This document shows, piece by piece, positions 33,338 to 47,640 of a stretch of 64,000 nt of DNA. A program made the translations under genes and the position numbers. Source of the stretch: Neurospora tetraspora (taxonomy: Eukaryota; Ascomycota; Sordariomycetes; Sordariales; Sordariaceae). The stretch spans positions 1 through 64,000 of the forward strand of contig NW_026944386.1 of NCBI RefSeq assembly GCF_033439725.1. Reading direction: 5' to 3'. Within the stretch, counting starts at the first letter, position 1, and each line of letters starts with the position of its first letter. The notes beneath the pieces are model-generated. The model was not told where the DNA came from and searched no databases. It saw nothing but the letters and a program-made list of their open reading frames with translations.

Positions 33338-36300
33338 GGATTTTAAATTATAATATTTAAATAATAATCAAATATTTTGGAATCGTTACATAAAATTAAA
33401 TAATATAATAGGATGAAATATATGGGGACGAAATTAAAAATATATTTGCCCTAATAATATTTATTATCCCTATAGGATTTAAACGAACTATTATATTGCT
33501 TTTAAATTATAATTAAAATAGAATATATAAGAGACGAAATTTCATTTACCCCGATAATTTTTGAAGGTCATACTTAATATTTGATTTAATCCGGGCGTTT
33601 AATACGGATTTTAACTTTAATTTCCAATTTATTTCCGGAAAAAATAAGATAAAAATAATTTACTTTCCTATTATATATAACCGAAATTAAGAATTTAAAT
33701 TAATTTTAGAATAAATTAAATACTAACCCAGTATTAGGGTCCGCCTTAAAGGGTAGGAAGATCCCAGTCCTATCAAAATTTCTATTATTTCTCCTAAAAA
33801 TATTTGGGCGGCTATAGGTAATATTTTAAGAAATTCAGTATTCTATAAAAGTTATACGATAATTTAGTAAGATTTAATATTTGTTATTTTATTTAGCGCC
33901 GATAAATACACTATATAAATAGTTTTTCAAGAGAGCCTTAGAATTTGAGAGGAGAGATTATTATTTAAGGACGATAATGAGGGTAAATTGGAAGGAAGGC
34001 GTTAATTAATATTTAGAATATTATTAGGTTATTTATCTTTTGGTTCTTTAACTTGGATATTCTCTTAGATAGTATTTACTATTATAATTATTTAAAGAAT
34101 ATAAATTTATTTATACTATTTTATAGTTCGCCCCCTTTGTCTTAAATAAAGACTTTTGAAACGAAGCGGCCCTCTGAAAATATAATAGTTTTAAATATCC
34201 TTTTTTCTTTAGAAAACCAAATTATAATATTATTTATAATAGCCAACCCCCAATTCCCTCCTCCATATATCGTCGCCTTTACTTTATTAGGATTTAGTAC
34301 TTTTATGATTTTAATACTTTCGCCTTTTCTAATTTTAATAAATTCCTTTACTTTGTTTAATATATTAATATTAGCATTTTAACCGGATTATAATTTTAGG
34401 AAACGTTCCTTAGGTATTTAGGTTCTTATTCGTTTTATTAAATATAATACCCCGAATTCAGGCGGAATAAATTATCTTTAAAATATAATTATACTTTTAG
34501 AAGGAGTAAGAGGTAAAGCGGTTTATCCTATTTTACTTCTTCCTTCGAATATATTAGCGTTTTTTCGTCCAAAATTATTAGTAATTTCCTAAGAGAACGA
34601 TAGGAAAATCTTTCGGATTTCTATCCGATATTTTAAAATATAAAATTTATTATTAATTTTAGAGGTTTAATAAAGTCATACCCCGCTCTATTATCTCCCC
34701 TACAGGATTTATATAATTAAGATACATTATTTAAAGTATTAATTAGCCGCCGTTTTAAAATGTTCGGGTAGGGGATCGCCCTAAACTAAAGATATTTACG
34801 GATTTTTACCCTATATACGGCGTGGATATTAATATAAATTAATTCTTAGAAATTACAATAAAGATTGTAGATAGTGTTCGCGGTGTACTTTTTACCTAAG
34901 GCGGTAGTAAATTTGGATAGGGTATTAGGTTGCTTGTATTCGATAAAATCTATATTATTATTTATCCCGCTCTATTATTTCCCCTATGGGATTTATATGG
35001 TTAAGAGATGTTATTCAAGGTGTTAATTAGCCGCCGTCTTAAAATGTTCGGGTAGGCTACCTTGGTACGATTTTTTATTGCGTCCGAGAGTCCGGGGAGA
35101 TTAACTGACGTTATCTTTTCTTTAAGTACGTTGGATTTAATATAAAGTTTAATTTGCTTTATTAATAATTATATTTCCAATCCTTATAGAGTAGGCGAGG
35201 AATTTACATATAGTTTGATAAACTTAGTAAATTCTTTCGAATTAATAGAATTAATATATTATATACTATTAAAAAGTGTTCGGATATATCCGTTAGATTC
35301 GAATAATATTTTTAGTATTATAGTTTTAATTTGATTCTGTTCTAAGCGCTATATGACCTTTATTTTTTTTAATTTTTCTTTTACTACTATGATAGTCTGC
35401 GTAGGCAATAGCTTACAGTATTCTTTTAATTTTAAAATAAATAATTTTATTTTCCAACTATTTCCATATTGGCGGTACTTTTAATGGTATATTTATAGAC
35501 TACTAGTAATTTAATATTAATTATGGAATAATTAATTTAATAATTATTTTATATTAGAAATATTATTATTAGAATTATTACTATTAGAATCATCATTATT
35601 TATTATTAAATACTTAACCCCCTTTCGGACGAATACTTAATTATCCTTTACTAAGGTAATTTCTGCCGTACTTGTAGCTACTATTTCTAATATATTTTTT
35701 ATAATATTTGATAATTTACTATAGTTCGTTCTAATTGTATTTTAGACTTTTACGACTGAATTTTAAAGGGTTCGCATAATTATTATAATATTTTATTCTA
35801 AATTTATAACTTTATTATTAAATATTTAATTTATGCGAATGAGTTCGAATTTAATTCTCTTTTGAATTATTCTTTCTACCCTTACTTTTATATTTTATAA
35901 TATTTATTTATAAAACTTTTCGAGAAATTGTATGCGATTCAATATATTAATATAGTTAATAGCCGTTTATGTGGCGAGTTGGACGGAGGTATAGTAAATA
36001 TTGCGATTAATTATAGTAAGTCCCGATATTAGGTTCGTATAATTTAAATTATTAATTGTAGATTAATTATTATTTAGACCTAACTATAATTAATACGCGT
36101 CCAATAAATAAAAGGTAGATATATATTTTTAAAGTTAATATATATTTGGAAATAATTATTACTTCGATTTATATAATTTCAATAGGCGATCCTATTTAAA
36201 TTAAGATTTTTCGAAGTAGTTACTTTACTATTCGCTCCCTATTATAATTTTAATTCCCTTTGACGACTTTTTTTAAAGTCGATTAAGAGTTTATTTATTA

Positions 36301-36899
36301 TATTTAATAGAATTTTATATAATCACTAATTTACTTCGAAACGGTAGTCGTATAGGAGATTGGTTTTTAGTAGACGTAGATTACGTTCCAATATGTTTAT
36401 TTTTCCTAATATAATATTGATGTATTTTATATTATTTTTAAAGTTGGGACTCATTTTATTATCGATTTCGAACTATATCGTATGGTAGGGCTAATTTAGG
36501 TTTAAATATAGCGTCCGAGTAGCTATTAATAGGTTGGTAAAATAAGTAGATATTTATCCAGTAATTTACTTATATTATTATTCCTTAAATAGTAATTGGA
36601 AATATAATATTAGGAAATTTTATTCGCTACGTAGTCGGTTAGGCAATGGCGATAATAGGTTAAAAATACCCAGTTTAAAGTATAATTGTAGGTAGTCCGG
36701 TTAGTAATAGTCTTTAATAGAGTTTTTTTATTTAGGGGATAAAATAGTAAAAATAGCCGCCTAAATTGTAGGGTTAGAATTTTTTAAGATAGTAAATATA
36801 AAATGATTTATGATAAATTACTAAGCGAATAATTGATTAGGAGTAAATAAATAGTCTTCGCGAAATAATTAAACGCCTTTGAGGCGGAATATAATATTA

Positions 36900-37400
36900 G
36901 CGAAGTAGGTGGTGGTACGACTATTTTTTTATATAGGTATGAAAGGAAGATTCCGATTATTTGGTATTAGGATTATTAATTTCTATTTACGCCATTAATT
37001 AGTATAATTTATAAGATAGTAGGATAAAATACTTTTATTATATCTTTTAGAATTTAAAGATCTAATATATTTATTTTTTTTATTTTCGTTTCCCGGTTCT
37101 TCGCTTTACGTACCGCCTTACGCATTTTCGTAAAGCGTACTTTCTTCCGTAGCGGTTCTCCTAATTCTTTATTATTATCATCGTTATTACTATTATTATT
37201 ACTATTATTATTATTAATACTCTCAGTAGTGTTATCGCTATCGCTATCGCTATCGCTATCGCCGTCGTTACCATTAATATTCTCAGTAATATTATTATTA
37301 ATATTCTTAGTAGTGTCTTTAGTAATATTCGTTATATATTGAATAAATTAATAGAATTTATTGTATTAAGATAAGATTATTATATTTCGATATTATCCGA
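36900..37400 (-). pseudogene. coding relic with Ser/Asp-Asn repeats and a basic segment
   Basis: Minus-strand text runs from a Thr/Asn-rich start through a GDSDSDSDSD tract (microsatellite at about 37225-37270) and an Asn tract, then LRKKVRFTKMRKAVRKAKNR, a strongly basic nuclear-localisation-like segment. An acidic run followed by a basic run suggests a nuclear protein. Family unknown. Stops downstream are RIP-type. Confidence 0.4.
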
Positions 37401-39446
37401 ATTTTATAGTGGTTATTCGTTTAAAGTAAGTAAGGCTTAAATAAGTTTATAGAATGTAATATAATATATATAAGTTTGGATTATTATAATTTATAATTAT
37501 TTACTTTTAAATACTTATTATTAATTACGTTAGGCTATTTACCCGGGTTCTTTCCTTTTAAATTAAAATAAAATATTTATAATATTTAATTAATAATATT
37601 ATTTATTTTTACTTAATTTATTTACGATACGAAGCTTACAATTGATCAAATAATAGGGCTTAGCCGAAAGGATATATAAGGAGCTAAACTTGAATACTTA
37701 ATTTGCTTATATAAAATCTTTAGAAGAATTTTAATAAACGTTACATATAGGGTTAAGAATACTAGATAGCGGCCTTTATGGTAATTTCGACAACAACGTC
37801 CTTAGGGTTGTAAATTTTAATTTATTTATAATATAAAGCCTACAATTAATTAAATAATAGGGTTTAGCCGACAGGATAGATAGGGAACTAACCTTTAAAA
37901 TTTAATTTATTTATATATAATCCTTAAAAGAATTAGGAATAAATAGTCGCTATAAATTATATTTACAATTTTATTCAGTTTACGTTTTGAGTAATTGTAT
38001 ATTTATAATTAAGGGGGGGAGGAGTAATAAAAAAGGCGATAGCCCCTATAGTAAAAGGAATTAGATTGTATTCTAATAACGATATAACCAATAGAGGTAC
38101 GGAACGATTATTCTATATGTTTTGAATAATATTTTGAGTGAAAATTTAAATAAATTGGTAAAAAGCTATGGTAAATGGTGAAATAAGTGCGAATATTAAA
38201 TATCGATAAAGTATAAATAGAGGAGCGAGTATAATGAATAAAGAAAGACCCGGTATAAGTGTGTTTAATAAAGATTCGCTTGTATACGTAATGAAGATAC
38301 TTTGTATATACGCTTATTGGCTAAAATCGGCTATTTAAAAGTATTACGTTAATAAACGTTCTAAAATACGATACAATTTAATATATTATATAGTAAATAT
38401 TTAGTAAGTTGTTAGTACGATATATGGTTACGTTTAATTGTATTTTATTTATTTATTCGTAGGTCATTCGATTACGAGGTTAGAAAGCGAATATACGAAG
38501 CAAATAGTTAGTAAAACCCTATAGTATAAATATTAAGGCGGACCCGTTTAAATATAAGTATTAAAGTTTATATTTATTTATTAAGTAGAAAATATTAATA
38601 AATTATAGAAATAAGTATATATACGCTAAATTTCGTAATTATTAGAAATTATGAAATAATTACGTAACCGAAACGACAAAAACTCGCGTTAATAGAAAAA
38701 CGCTTATTGAATACGTAGAAGACTTTAATATATAGATGCAAAGAGAGTAAGATAAATATTATAATAGTTTATAAATTGAATATATGCTATCTCTCAATAA
38801 TTATATATTTATTTAGAATAGAAAATAACCTAGATTAGAGCCGATTAAATTCTATATGGCGGAATAGCGTTTGGTGATGTTTTATATTTAGTTCGATAAG
38901 ATAATTATATGGCCGTTTATAACTTATAGGAGCAAATAAATAATTAAGCTCTCTACTTTTCTTCTAATTAGTACATTTAATAAAAGTAATAATTAACTTA
39001 TATAGTAAGTAATTAGTAAGCCTTATTATAAGTATTTAAACCTAATACTGTCTAACGGAAGAAGAATATTTATAGATATCTCTTACTTATTATAAATATA
39101 TATATATATTTATTAGCCGAAGCCTAGTTAAATAATTATATATTCATAAAACTTATAATGAATATACTTATTATCTTATATTTTTCTATATTGATACGAT
39201 TAATTAAAGTAATAATCTTCGGAATGTCCCGAGTAATATATAAGTAGGAATATTTAAACTTTACGATTAAATCCAATAGGGGGATAATTATATTTATTTC
39301 TATTAAATTTAAATATTATTACTAAATTCGTTCCTTTATAGACTATTAAGTATAAATTCGAAGTGATTAATTTCTTCATTATCTCATTATATATTTACCT
39401 TTAGAATATTTATTGGCGATAAAAACGATTTTTAATTATTTTCTGC

Positions 39447-39545
39447 CGGGTTATTTTTATTTTCCGTTAGGTTAATTTTATCCTACGCTAGGTTAATTTT
39501 ATTTTATACTAAGTTAATTTAATTTTCTATTAGGTTAATTTTATG
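39447..39545. repeat. 21-bp tandem repeat, about five copies
   Basis: TAGGTTAATTTTA recurs at 39468, 39489, 39510 and 39531, with a degenerate first copy at 39447. Period exactly 21. Located in the middle of E. Confidence 0.75.
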
Positions 39546-41900
39546 AAATTATTATATACTTATTTTTAGAATATTTATTGGCGGTTATTAATTAAAACGA
39601 AGTTACTTCGTACTAAGGAAATTATTAAGGGGTAGGGCGTATTACTTTTTCTATAGGGGTAGGGTATTTTTAGCCCTGCCTAACGTCGCTATATATAAAG
39701 TGCTGACGTAAATTAAAAGATTAATTTTATTAATTATAATATCAAATTAACCTATTACCTCGTTATATTTTTTATACTTTTAAATACGGTATTATTATTC
39801 CAATTTAGAGGACTTAATTAGCGCCAATCCTAAATTCATTAAATATAGCTTTTTTTGGCCGTATATAAATTCTAAATTTCCAAAGGCTAAATCTTTAAAG
39901 AGCATTATATTAATTGGGTTTTTATTATTAAGGTAACAGTTTATACATATAGGGTTAATTATTAGGAGTAAATAAATAATATTTTGCTATTTAAATTTAT
40001 TATTTTTAAAGTTTTCCGGAGATGTAATATAGGCTTCGATAATAAAGATATAGATAGACCCGATATTGCGGGCGGGATTTAATATAAATATTTTAATTTC
40101 CTAGGGCAGTTTTATAACCTAAATAAAGCGGTTAAAATTGTACGTAAGGAATACCTTCGCCGCTTTATAAACAATTATTAACTTTAGGATTAACGATTTA
40201 ATTTTATATATAAAGTTGAATAATAGTTTTAGCGTGTGGATTTATTAGGGGAAAAAGTTAATATAATAGATCTAAATTTTATAAAGGCGGTAGGAATAAA
40301 GATAAATCTTGCGTGTAATCCACTCCTCTTATTAGTTAGATATATTCTTATTGATTTAGGAGAAGAATTATTAAATTATTTTAGTTTGCCCAATGCGGTA
40401 TAAATTGCCTATATATTGGAAAATTATAGGAACGTTTCATATGAATCCTAATTTAATTTGCGTATTATATTAAATATAGGCGTTTAACCTAATAATATTA
40501 ACATTAGAATTTAAAATTAGGATGTCGATAGTTATATATTTATTATTTTATTATTAAATAATAGAAGATTATTTATATATATTCAAATTAAATATAATTG
40601 TTTTAATAGTAAAGTTTGCCTTTTATAACATTGAGTAAAGAGTTTTAATAAAGTTAAACAATATAAGGGAAATTAAATCAAATAGGGGAAATAAAGAATT
40701 TACCTCTATAGGAAATAAATAAATAATAGACCGGTAATATATTTATATTTATATTGATAAGTAATTTACTATAATGAGGATACGTTCGCGAGTATAATAC
40801 TTTTTAAGGTATATATTGAGGACTTACGTTTAGAGGGGGGATTTGCCGTATATTTAAATAATTATTTGTATACGGTCGATTAGTAGTAGAACGTTTAGGT
40901 CGAAGTTAAAATTATTATATATATATATTAAATTCCCATTAACATTCAATTTGATTGATATATTTACCTTCGGAACGCCTAAGCTCTTTATATTCTTAAC
41001 AATTTTACTTAGGAGCGCTATATTAACGCTCTTAATTATTATATTTTATTAGAATTTCATTTACTTTATTTGTTTTGGATTAATATTATTATTAATTTAT
41101 AATAAGTACTAAGTATAGATATTTTGCACGAGGAATTAGAATCTTCGTACGAGGATAGGACCGAGGCCTTTCAATTAATCGCTAGGGCCTATATTAAGAA
41201 TTATTTTTTTTTTAATTATTTTATTACTAAAACGAAGTATCTATTCGTTAATTCTATTACCCTATCGGTTAACCGTTTCCTATACTATAAATAAATACGG
41301 TAAACCTTTATAGGAAGGATATTAGAAAATAGGAATACAATTTAACTATTAGGTAAAATTAATACAATATTTATCCCTTATAATAAGAAGAATACATAGG
41401 ATTCTTTAATAATAGCGTTAATTATTTTTCAATTAATAATACTTTACTTAAAAATATACTTTTAAAAATCGGAATAAAAGATTTACTATTTATAGCATTA
41501 TTTCTGTTCGATATTATATAGGGCATTAATAGTACCAGGATCCGCATTAGTTCGGAAAATATAGAATTTATTAAATTTAAAGGGGTCCGGCTTCTTTATT
41601 AAGAATTTTATATTATCCTATAATATAGAAACGAATACTTTATATTTCAAATATTATTTAAGAGGGGTATAATAGAATAAAATAAGGTAGAGTCGCAATC
41701 GATTACCCGAATTTACTACTAAACGGCGGTATTAATATTACGTAGGAATTAAATTTCGTCCGCAATAATATACACGAAGCGGAGGCCTTTATAAATAAAT
41801 ATTTAGACTTTATACTATTTACTAATAGATTTAGACCCGGTGCTAATATTATTAATTATATTATTATGGAAAATTAATATAAAAAAACAAAGCGGAAGCT

Positions 41901-41948
41901 ATTTAAATCCTATAGGGGAAACAGAATAAATTTCCCTTATAAGATTTA
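41901..41948. repeat. hairpin repeat H4
   Basis: ATTTAAATCCTATAGGGGAA pairs with TTTCCCTTATAAGATTTA. Same family as H1-H3. Confidence 0.75.
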
Positions 41949-42610
41949 CAGGAAAATCTTAATTTACTTTTCGTTAACAGCTCCTTCTAGCTCTTCTTTA
42001 TTAAAATTATTAAAATTATAATTAACTTTCGAGTTATTAGTACAATCCGCGTCGTTAACTTTACCCTTACCCTTACTCTTAACTACTAGTCGTTATATAT
42101 ATACTCTTTAACTTTAAATTTATTAGGATAGTCTAATATATTATATATATATTTATAACGTTTAGCCTAACGGCGGAATTAGGTAGATATCGCCGCTAAA
42201 ATAACAATTTTAATAATAATAGGGTAATTTCATTAATATATATATTTACTCATCAATTTATTGAAATTATCCTAATTTATAGTTTCATTACGCTTCGGGT
42301 CGTTTATAGGTACTTATTTAGCGGTATTAAACTAAATACGGACATTTAGGATAGTACTGAATATCGCAGTCGCTTCGGTAAAGATTTATACAATAAGCGA
42401 CGTTAGTATTAGAATTAATATTAAGTAAATATATACGTATTTACCGGCTTTAATATTACATTCCAATTCTATAATATATATTAAGATTACAATAAGGTAA
42501 GTAATAGTTTTATCAGTGCTAATTCCGTTAATTAATATTACGTATTTAAAGGGGGATTTTTTAATTACCGAATTACATACGTATTTAGAAAGATAAATTA
42601 GTATTACTCA

Positions 42611-42660
42611 TTTAAATCCTATTGGAGGATAAGTAAGCCGATCCTCCTATAGGATTTAAA
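42611..42660. repeat. hairpin repeat H5
   Basis: TTTAAATCCTATTGGAGGAT pairs with ATCCTCCTATAGGATTTAAA, stem about 20 bp with one mismatch, loop 10. The inner stem (GGAGGAT) differs from the other members but is still self-complementary. Confidence 0.8.
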
Positions 42661-44192
42661 CGAAGAAGATATAATTTACTAATTAATTAATATAGTAAAA
42701 AGAATTTTTTTTAATAGAACGAAGAGGAGTTACCTATAGTATTCCCTAATACTTAGTTCGCTTACCCCTCTTTCTTATAATGTTCGTATAGAATATTAAG
42801 ATCATAATTTTATACGTCCTTTATAGGAGGATTGGAGATAGTATTACGATTAACAGCGGCGATCCTCCCTTATATTTTTATTATAAATTAAATTATAATA
42901 TAATTCAGCAAAATATTTAATACCGGATGATATTTCTAAATAAGGCCCGCTATTTAATAGCGGACTTTAAAATATACTTTTACTAATTAATAGGCATTAT
43001 TTTCCTATAATATATCTAGGTTATTAATAGAGGCAGTTAATATATAAAATTCTTCGGATCGTTCTTTCCTATTATGTTTACATTTACCTTCTATATTAAA
43101 GTCTATAACGCCGGATACATTATTAAATTCTTTATTAAATTATTCGTTTACTATTAATTCAGCTACTTTACCCAGTTAGAAGAAGGTTTTTATTATTACG
43201 TTTAAATCCTTCGGGGGCTTTATTTAGCCCGGGATTTCGAATCTATTATATTTTTTATTATATAATATTCCGATAATCGCTACGAATAGACTATTATTTA
43301 TTTTAGGAATATCTAAAGTTTCAAAGTTTTTATTAAACTTGGTAATACTAGCGCTAAAATATTTAGAAATATCTCTCTTCTCTCTTAATTACTAGTAAAT
43401 ATATAACTATAATTAAAAATATATAAAGTTATATATATAGCGTTCTATAGTATTGGCCTATAAAAATAAATTTGTAATTAATAAATGCGCGGCGGATCCG
43501 CCGATTATAAAATAATAATTAATATTATAGAAAATTTCTTTAAAAATATCAGAAATTTAATAAATTAGGCGCTATACGTTGTTATTAAGGATTTGGTCGT
43601 CTTTGTTTGTACTCGCTAGCTTTATTGAATTTTGGTCGCTAAAGATGAAGATTAGCGTAGGTTTGCTTAGGTTTAGGCCTTTTACTCCGCCGATAGTCAA
43701 TTTATATATATATCGATACAAATTATAAAATTATATAAAGTAAATTTTTATACGGAATTAATTATTTATAAAGAATTTAAATTATACGTCTTTAGAAAGT
43801 ATATTATTACCCTACTATATAAATTAGGTTAGGCCCGTATCGTTTGTAGCGATATAAGAGGTTTAGAAATAAATTAGCTACATAGCGAGCGTAGTCGCTT
43901 TTAAATACATTATATTCTTATTTACAATACGTAGGTTATTATTATTATTTAAATTATTTAAGTGGACAGTAAGGGTATAAGTAGGGAGATTGGAAGCTTA
44001 GGATAAATATTATAAAATACGGCTATAAACTTTTTATTCCGATATATTAGGAATAATAATTTTTTATAAGTTTTATAGTTGGTTTTTAAAATTAGGCTAA
44101 GCCTTTTAACTATAGTTTTAGGCCATTTTAAAATATTTTAGTAGGTTAAAAATTAAAAAAATCATAATACGGTTAGTAAATACCTTAAATAG

Positions 44193-44250
44193 ATTTAAAT
44201 GCTATAGGGGAGGAGTATTAGGGAGAATACCCTTCCTTTATAGGATTTAA
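44193..44250. repeat. hairpin repeat H6
   Basis: ATTTAAATGCTATAGGGG, then AGGAGTATT, folds back on AATACCCTTCCTTTATAGGA with a 6-nt loop. Imperfect stem of about 25 bp. Confidence 0.75.
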
Positions 44251-44853
44251 GCAATAAATATATTTATAAACGTAGTTTAAGTACTATAATAGGGCCCTAG
44301 TATTTGCGTACCTTAGGATACTAGCTATATTACTATTAATTAGTAAATAGGATTTATAAATCTGTTATATTATTATTTACCTAAATAATTATATCGTCAC
44401 GCCGTTTTTATTTTACTATTTCCTCCGTTATTTTAGAGTTATAGGCTACGTAAGAATTTTTTTACAATAGTAAATAATTGGACCGTCGATTTAAAATATT
44501 ATATTGAAATTAGGTACTAATTTCTTTATTTTCTTAATATTATACATATTAGCATTAGGGGGTTAATTACATTAAAGTAAAATATTATTAAGGCTTTCCT
44601 TTTTCAAAGTTTTTAATTTTTTCTTTACTTTATCCGTCTTTAAAAATTTATATTAATTAAACAGTAGGTAGTAAAGCCGTTATAAGAATTATACGTTCTT
44701 TCTATCGAAGAAAGTTGCAACGAAGTTAGGATATAGGTCATTTATTAATTAGGCGTAATTAATTTTTTCCTACGTTATTTATTAGAATTAGAAGATTACT
44801 TTATAGAAATTAAGTGAGAAAGTAGGAGTTATTTTATTTTGTACGGAAGCGAG

Positions 44854-45040
44854 ATTTAAATCCGATAGGGTAGTTTTATTGTAATATATTTTATAAATTC
44901 GGACCGGGATTTAAATTTAATAGGGGGATAAAATATAAAGTACTTTATAAAACTGAATAGGGATTTAAATCCGATAGGGGGATAAAATGTAGGGCATTTT
45001 ATAAAATTGAATAGGAATTTAAATCCGATAGGGTATATAA
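44854..45040. repeat. 54-55-bp tandem array, four starts
   Basis: Units begin ATTTAAATCCGATAGGG at 44854, 44909, 44963 and 45017 (spacing 55, 54, 54) and share a spacer TTTATAAAATTGAATAGG-type sequence. The unit head resembles one arm of the hairpin family. Confidence 0.75.
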
Positions 45041-45949
45041 GTAAGTATGAGTAAATTATAAGAAAAAGAGGAAAGAAGGATTTTAGAAAATATAAAGGAG
45101 GGTTTTTTTATACCCGAGTATATAAATTATTTATGGTATAAAATTTAAGGTAGAGCCCAAAATTTACAGAAAATTTAGTATGGGTTTCGAGATTTTTATT
45201 TATTCTTATTTATCTTTTATCGACCCTTATAGGATTTAAACGATTGAATAAGAAGTTTCGCCTAAGTGTTTTTTGGGGATATAAAGCGTATATATTTATT
45301 TCTTCTACTTTACTAGTATTATATTAGTCTTTACCCTTTTAGTAGGTAGGGTTATATTTATATATGTATTAGCGGGAGGAGCCGCGTATAGGGTTGGATT
45401 TATAGTACTCGAATTATTATTTGTAAATATTTTCAAATTTTATATTTATCCCGTTTTTATTAATTACCATTTTTCTATATTCTTTTTATTATAAGTAATT
45501 CGTTATAGATTAGTAATAAATAGCGTATATTTTGTATTTAATATATTACTATAATTCTCTAAATTTTTGTTCGCTTTGAATTTTTTAATAATTTTAATAA
45601 AGTTTTATATAGTAAATATAGAAGTTTATTTACTAAATTTATATATAAGTACGTATATAAAATTTAAAGATATAAAAATTTCTTTACGTAGATTAATGAA
45701 TTTAAGGATATTATGATAAAGAGTTTTAGTTGTAGTAGTTATACAATGGTTTAGTTTAATTAGAATAAAGCTGGCCTTAGATAATTTTGTTGCGTATTTG
45801 TTAGTAGCCGTAGATTTCTTTTTTAAGACGGGTAGTAGGAGACTTAGGGGGGGGGGTAGTACTTATTATAATATTACGAACGAAGTATTACAATAGGAGT
45901 AGTATTAAAGCGTTGAGCGTTGAAATCTATTGTATAATTATACGATTCC

Positions 45950-46290
45950 CAGAAGGTAGAGGGTAATTTAGGCTTTTATAATAGTTTTTTAATATATAGT
46001 TTAAAATATAGTATATTAATAAATTTATAAATTTCTTTATACTTTTTTATAACCTTTTCCTGAGCCGCTTTCTTTATTTTATTTTAGATACGAAATTATT
46101 AATTACTATTGCTAATACCTAGTTCCTATAGAACCCGTTGAGTGATTATAGTATTTTCGTTGTTTGATAATTTGTTTTTATTTAATATATTTTTTCCGTC
46201 CGAAGTATTTTTCTTATCCGAAGTATTTTTCTTATCCGAAGTATTTTTTTCGTCCGAAGTATTTTTATTTTCCGAAGTAGGCGATTGAAC
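45950..46290 (-). pseudogene. coding relic with an 18-bp in-frame repeat
   Basis: Five copies of an 18-bp unit (TCCGAAGTATTTTTCTTA type) start at 46199, 46217, 46235, 46253 and 46271. On the minus strand they encode a six-residue NTSDKK-like repeat. It continues into LSNNENTIITQRVL and a Lys/Ile-rich helical text (KKAAQEKVIKKYKEIYKF). A period divisible by three supports past translation. Unknown family. Confidence 0.4.
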
Positions 46291-47640
46291 CGGCTTTTTA
46301 ATTAAGGCGAAATTTGATATAATATGTTATGAAGTAATATTAATAAATAGAGGAGGCGGTAGGTATTGGGTTTCGAATATTGGAATAACGGAATAGTATA
46401 ATAAAGTATTATTATTAAAATATATAATCGTTATTTTAATAAGTTCGTATAATTAGTTAAAATAATTAAATTAGTAATAAGGGACGAAATAAAACCTTAT
46501 ATTATACGTAATAGGATTTATACAGACGGTGCGTTTAAAGTATTAAATTAGGTCTACGATGTTATCAAATTTAAGTACGCTATATTATATTATATATTAT
46601 ATATCCGGAATATTTATACTTATATTGAATAAAATAGTAGTAAGTATTATCCGGTACGTGGAATTAAGCTTCTTAAAATCTTTATATATAGCCTTTTAAT
46701 TTAGAGGATGGGTATTGGTATTGTATTTACGAATTACTTTTATTGCGTACGAGAGTTTATAGTTAGAAGATATAAAATGTTATAAGAGATGCGACTAGGC
46801 GGAGAAAAGTAATAGTTTACTATTAATATAAATAATCATTTTCAAAATAAAATAAATATTGGGCTGGGAGTCGCTAGGTGTTAATACGCCGAAGACGAAT
46901 TCGAATTATTAGTAACTTTTAAACGCGCTTAGTAGAATTAGTTATACTATTATTATAATATTGGACCGGTTGATAGAAGTACGAATAATAGACAGTTTAT
47001 TTAAATTATAATCTTTTGGGCGGATATTATTGTATTTATATATATATAATTGTACTTTATAAATAAGGTAGTTATATACCTAAATTAAGGAATATTAGAT
47101 AGGATAGTAATTTTAATAGTATGAATATTCGTAAATTATCTTCAAAATATATACTATTAGAATATAGTATATAATTTACCTATAGTAATAAATGCGATCC
47201 GTTGGTTGAATGAAGCCGTGCGTATTAATTCTATGAATTTTACGTAGGTGGTTTATTTTAAATTGAGGAGGATATACGTATGATTTCTAATTTTTAAATC
47301 CGATTAGAAGCGAAGATATTATTATAAAATTAGTTATAGAATATATCTGAATTTTATAGAGGGGGTGAATTTTGGCCGCCCTTATAGGAAATAAACGAGG
47401 TTAGAGATTATATTTTTATAGTTAATTAGTCGATTAAAATGGGTTGAGTATTAGGAAATTTAGTATTAGTATTTTGTTGCTCCTTATTAAACCGATTAAA
47501 TAGTATAATTTAAATAGTGATTTTATTAATTAAAATAATAGATATTATTTAGAAAATAATGCTTTTATTATAGTTTGTACAGGTAATTAAAATTATATTA
47601 TTTCGTTAATAAATAATATAATAAATAAATTTAATTTAAT

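Noticed and set aside
37140-37330. Possible CRISPR-like or regulatory repeat
   Set aside because: Trinucleotide and hexanucleotide repeats that encode Asn and Ser-Asp tracts; simple sequence in a coding relic.
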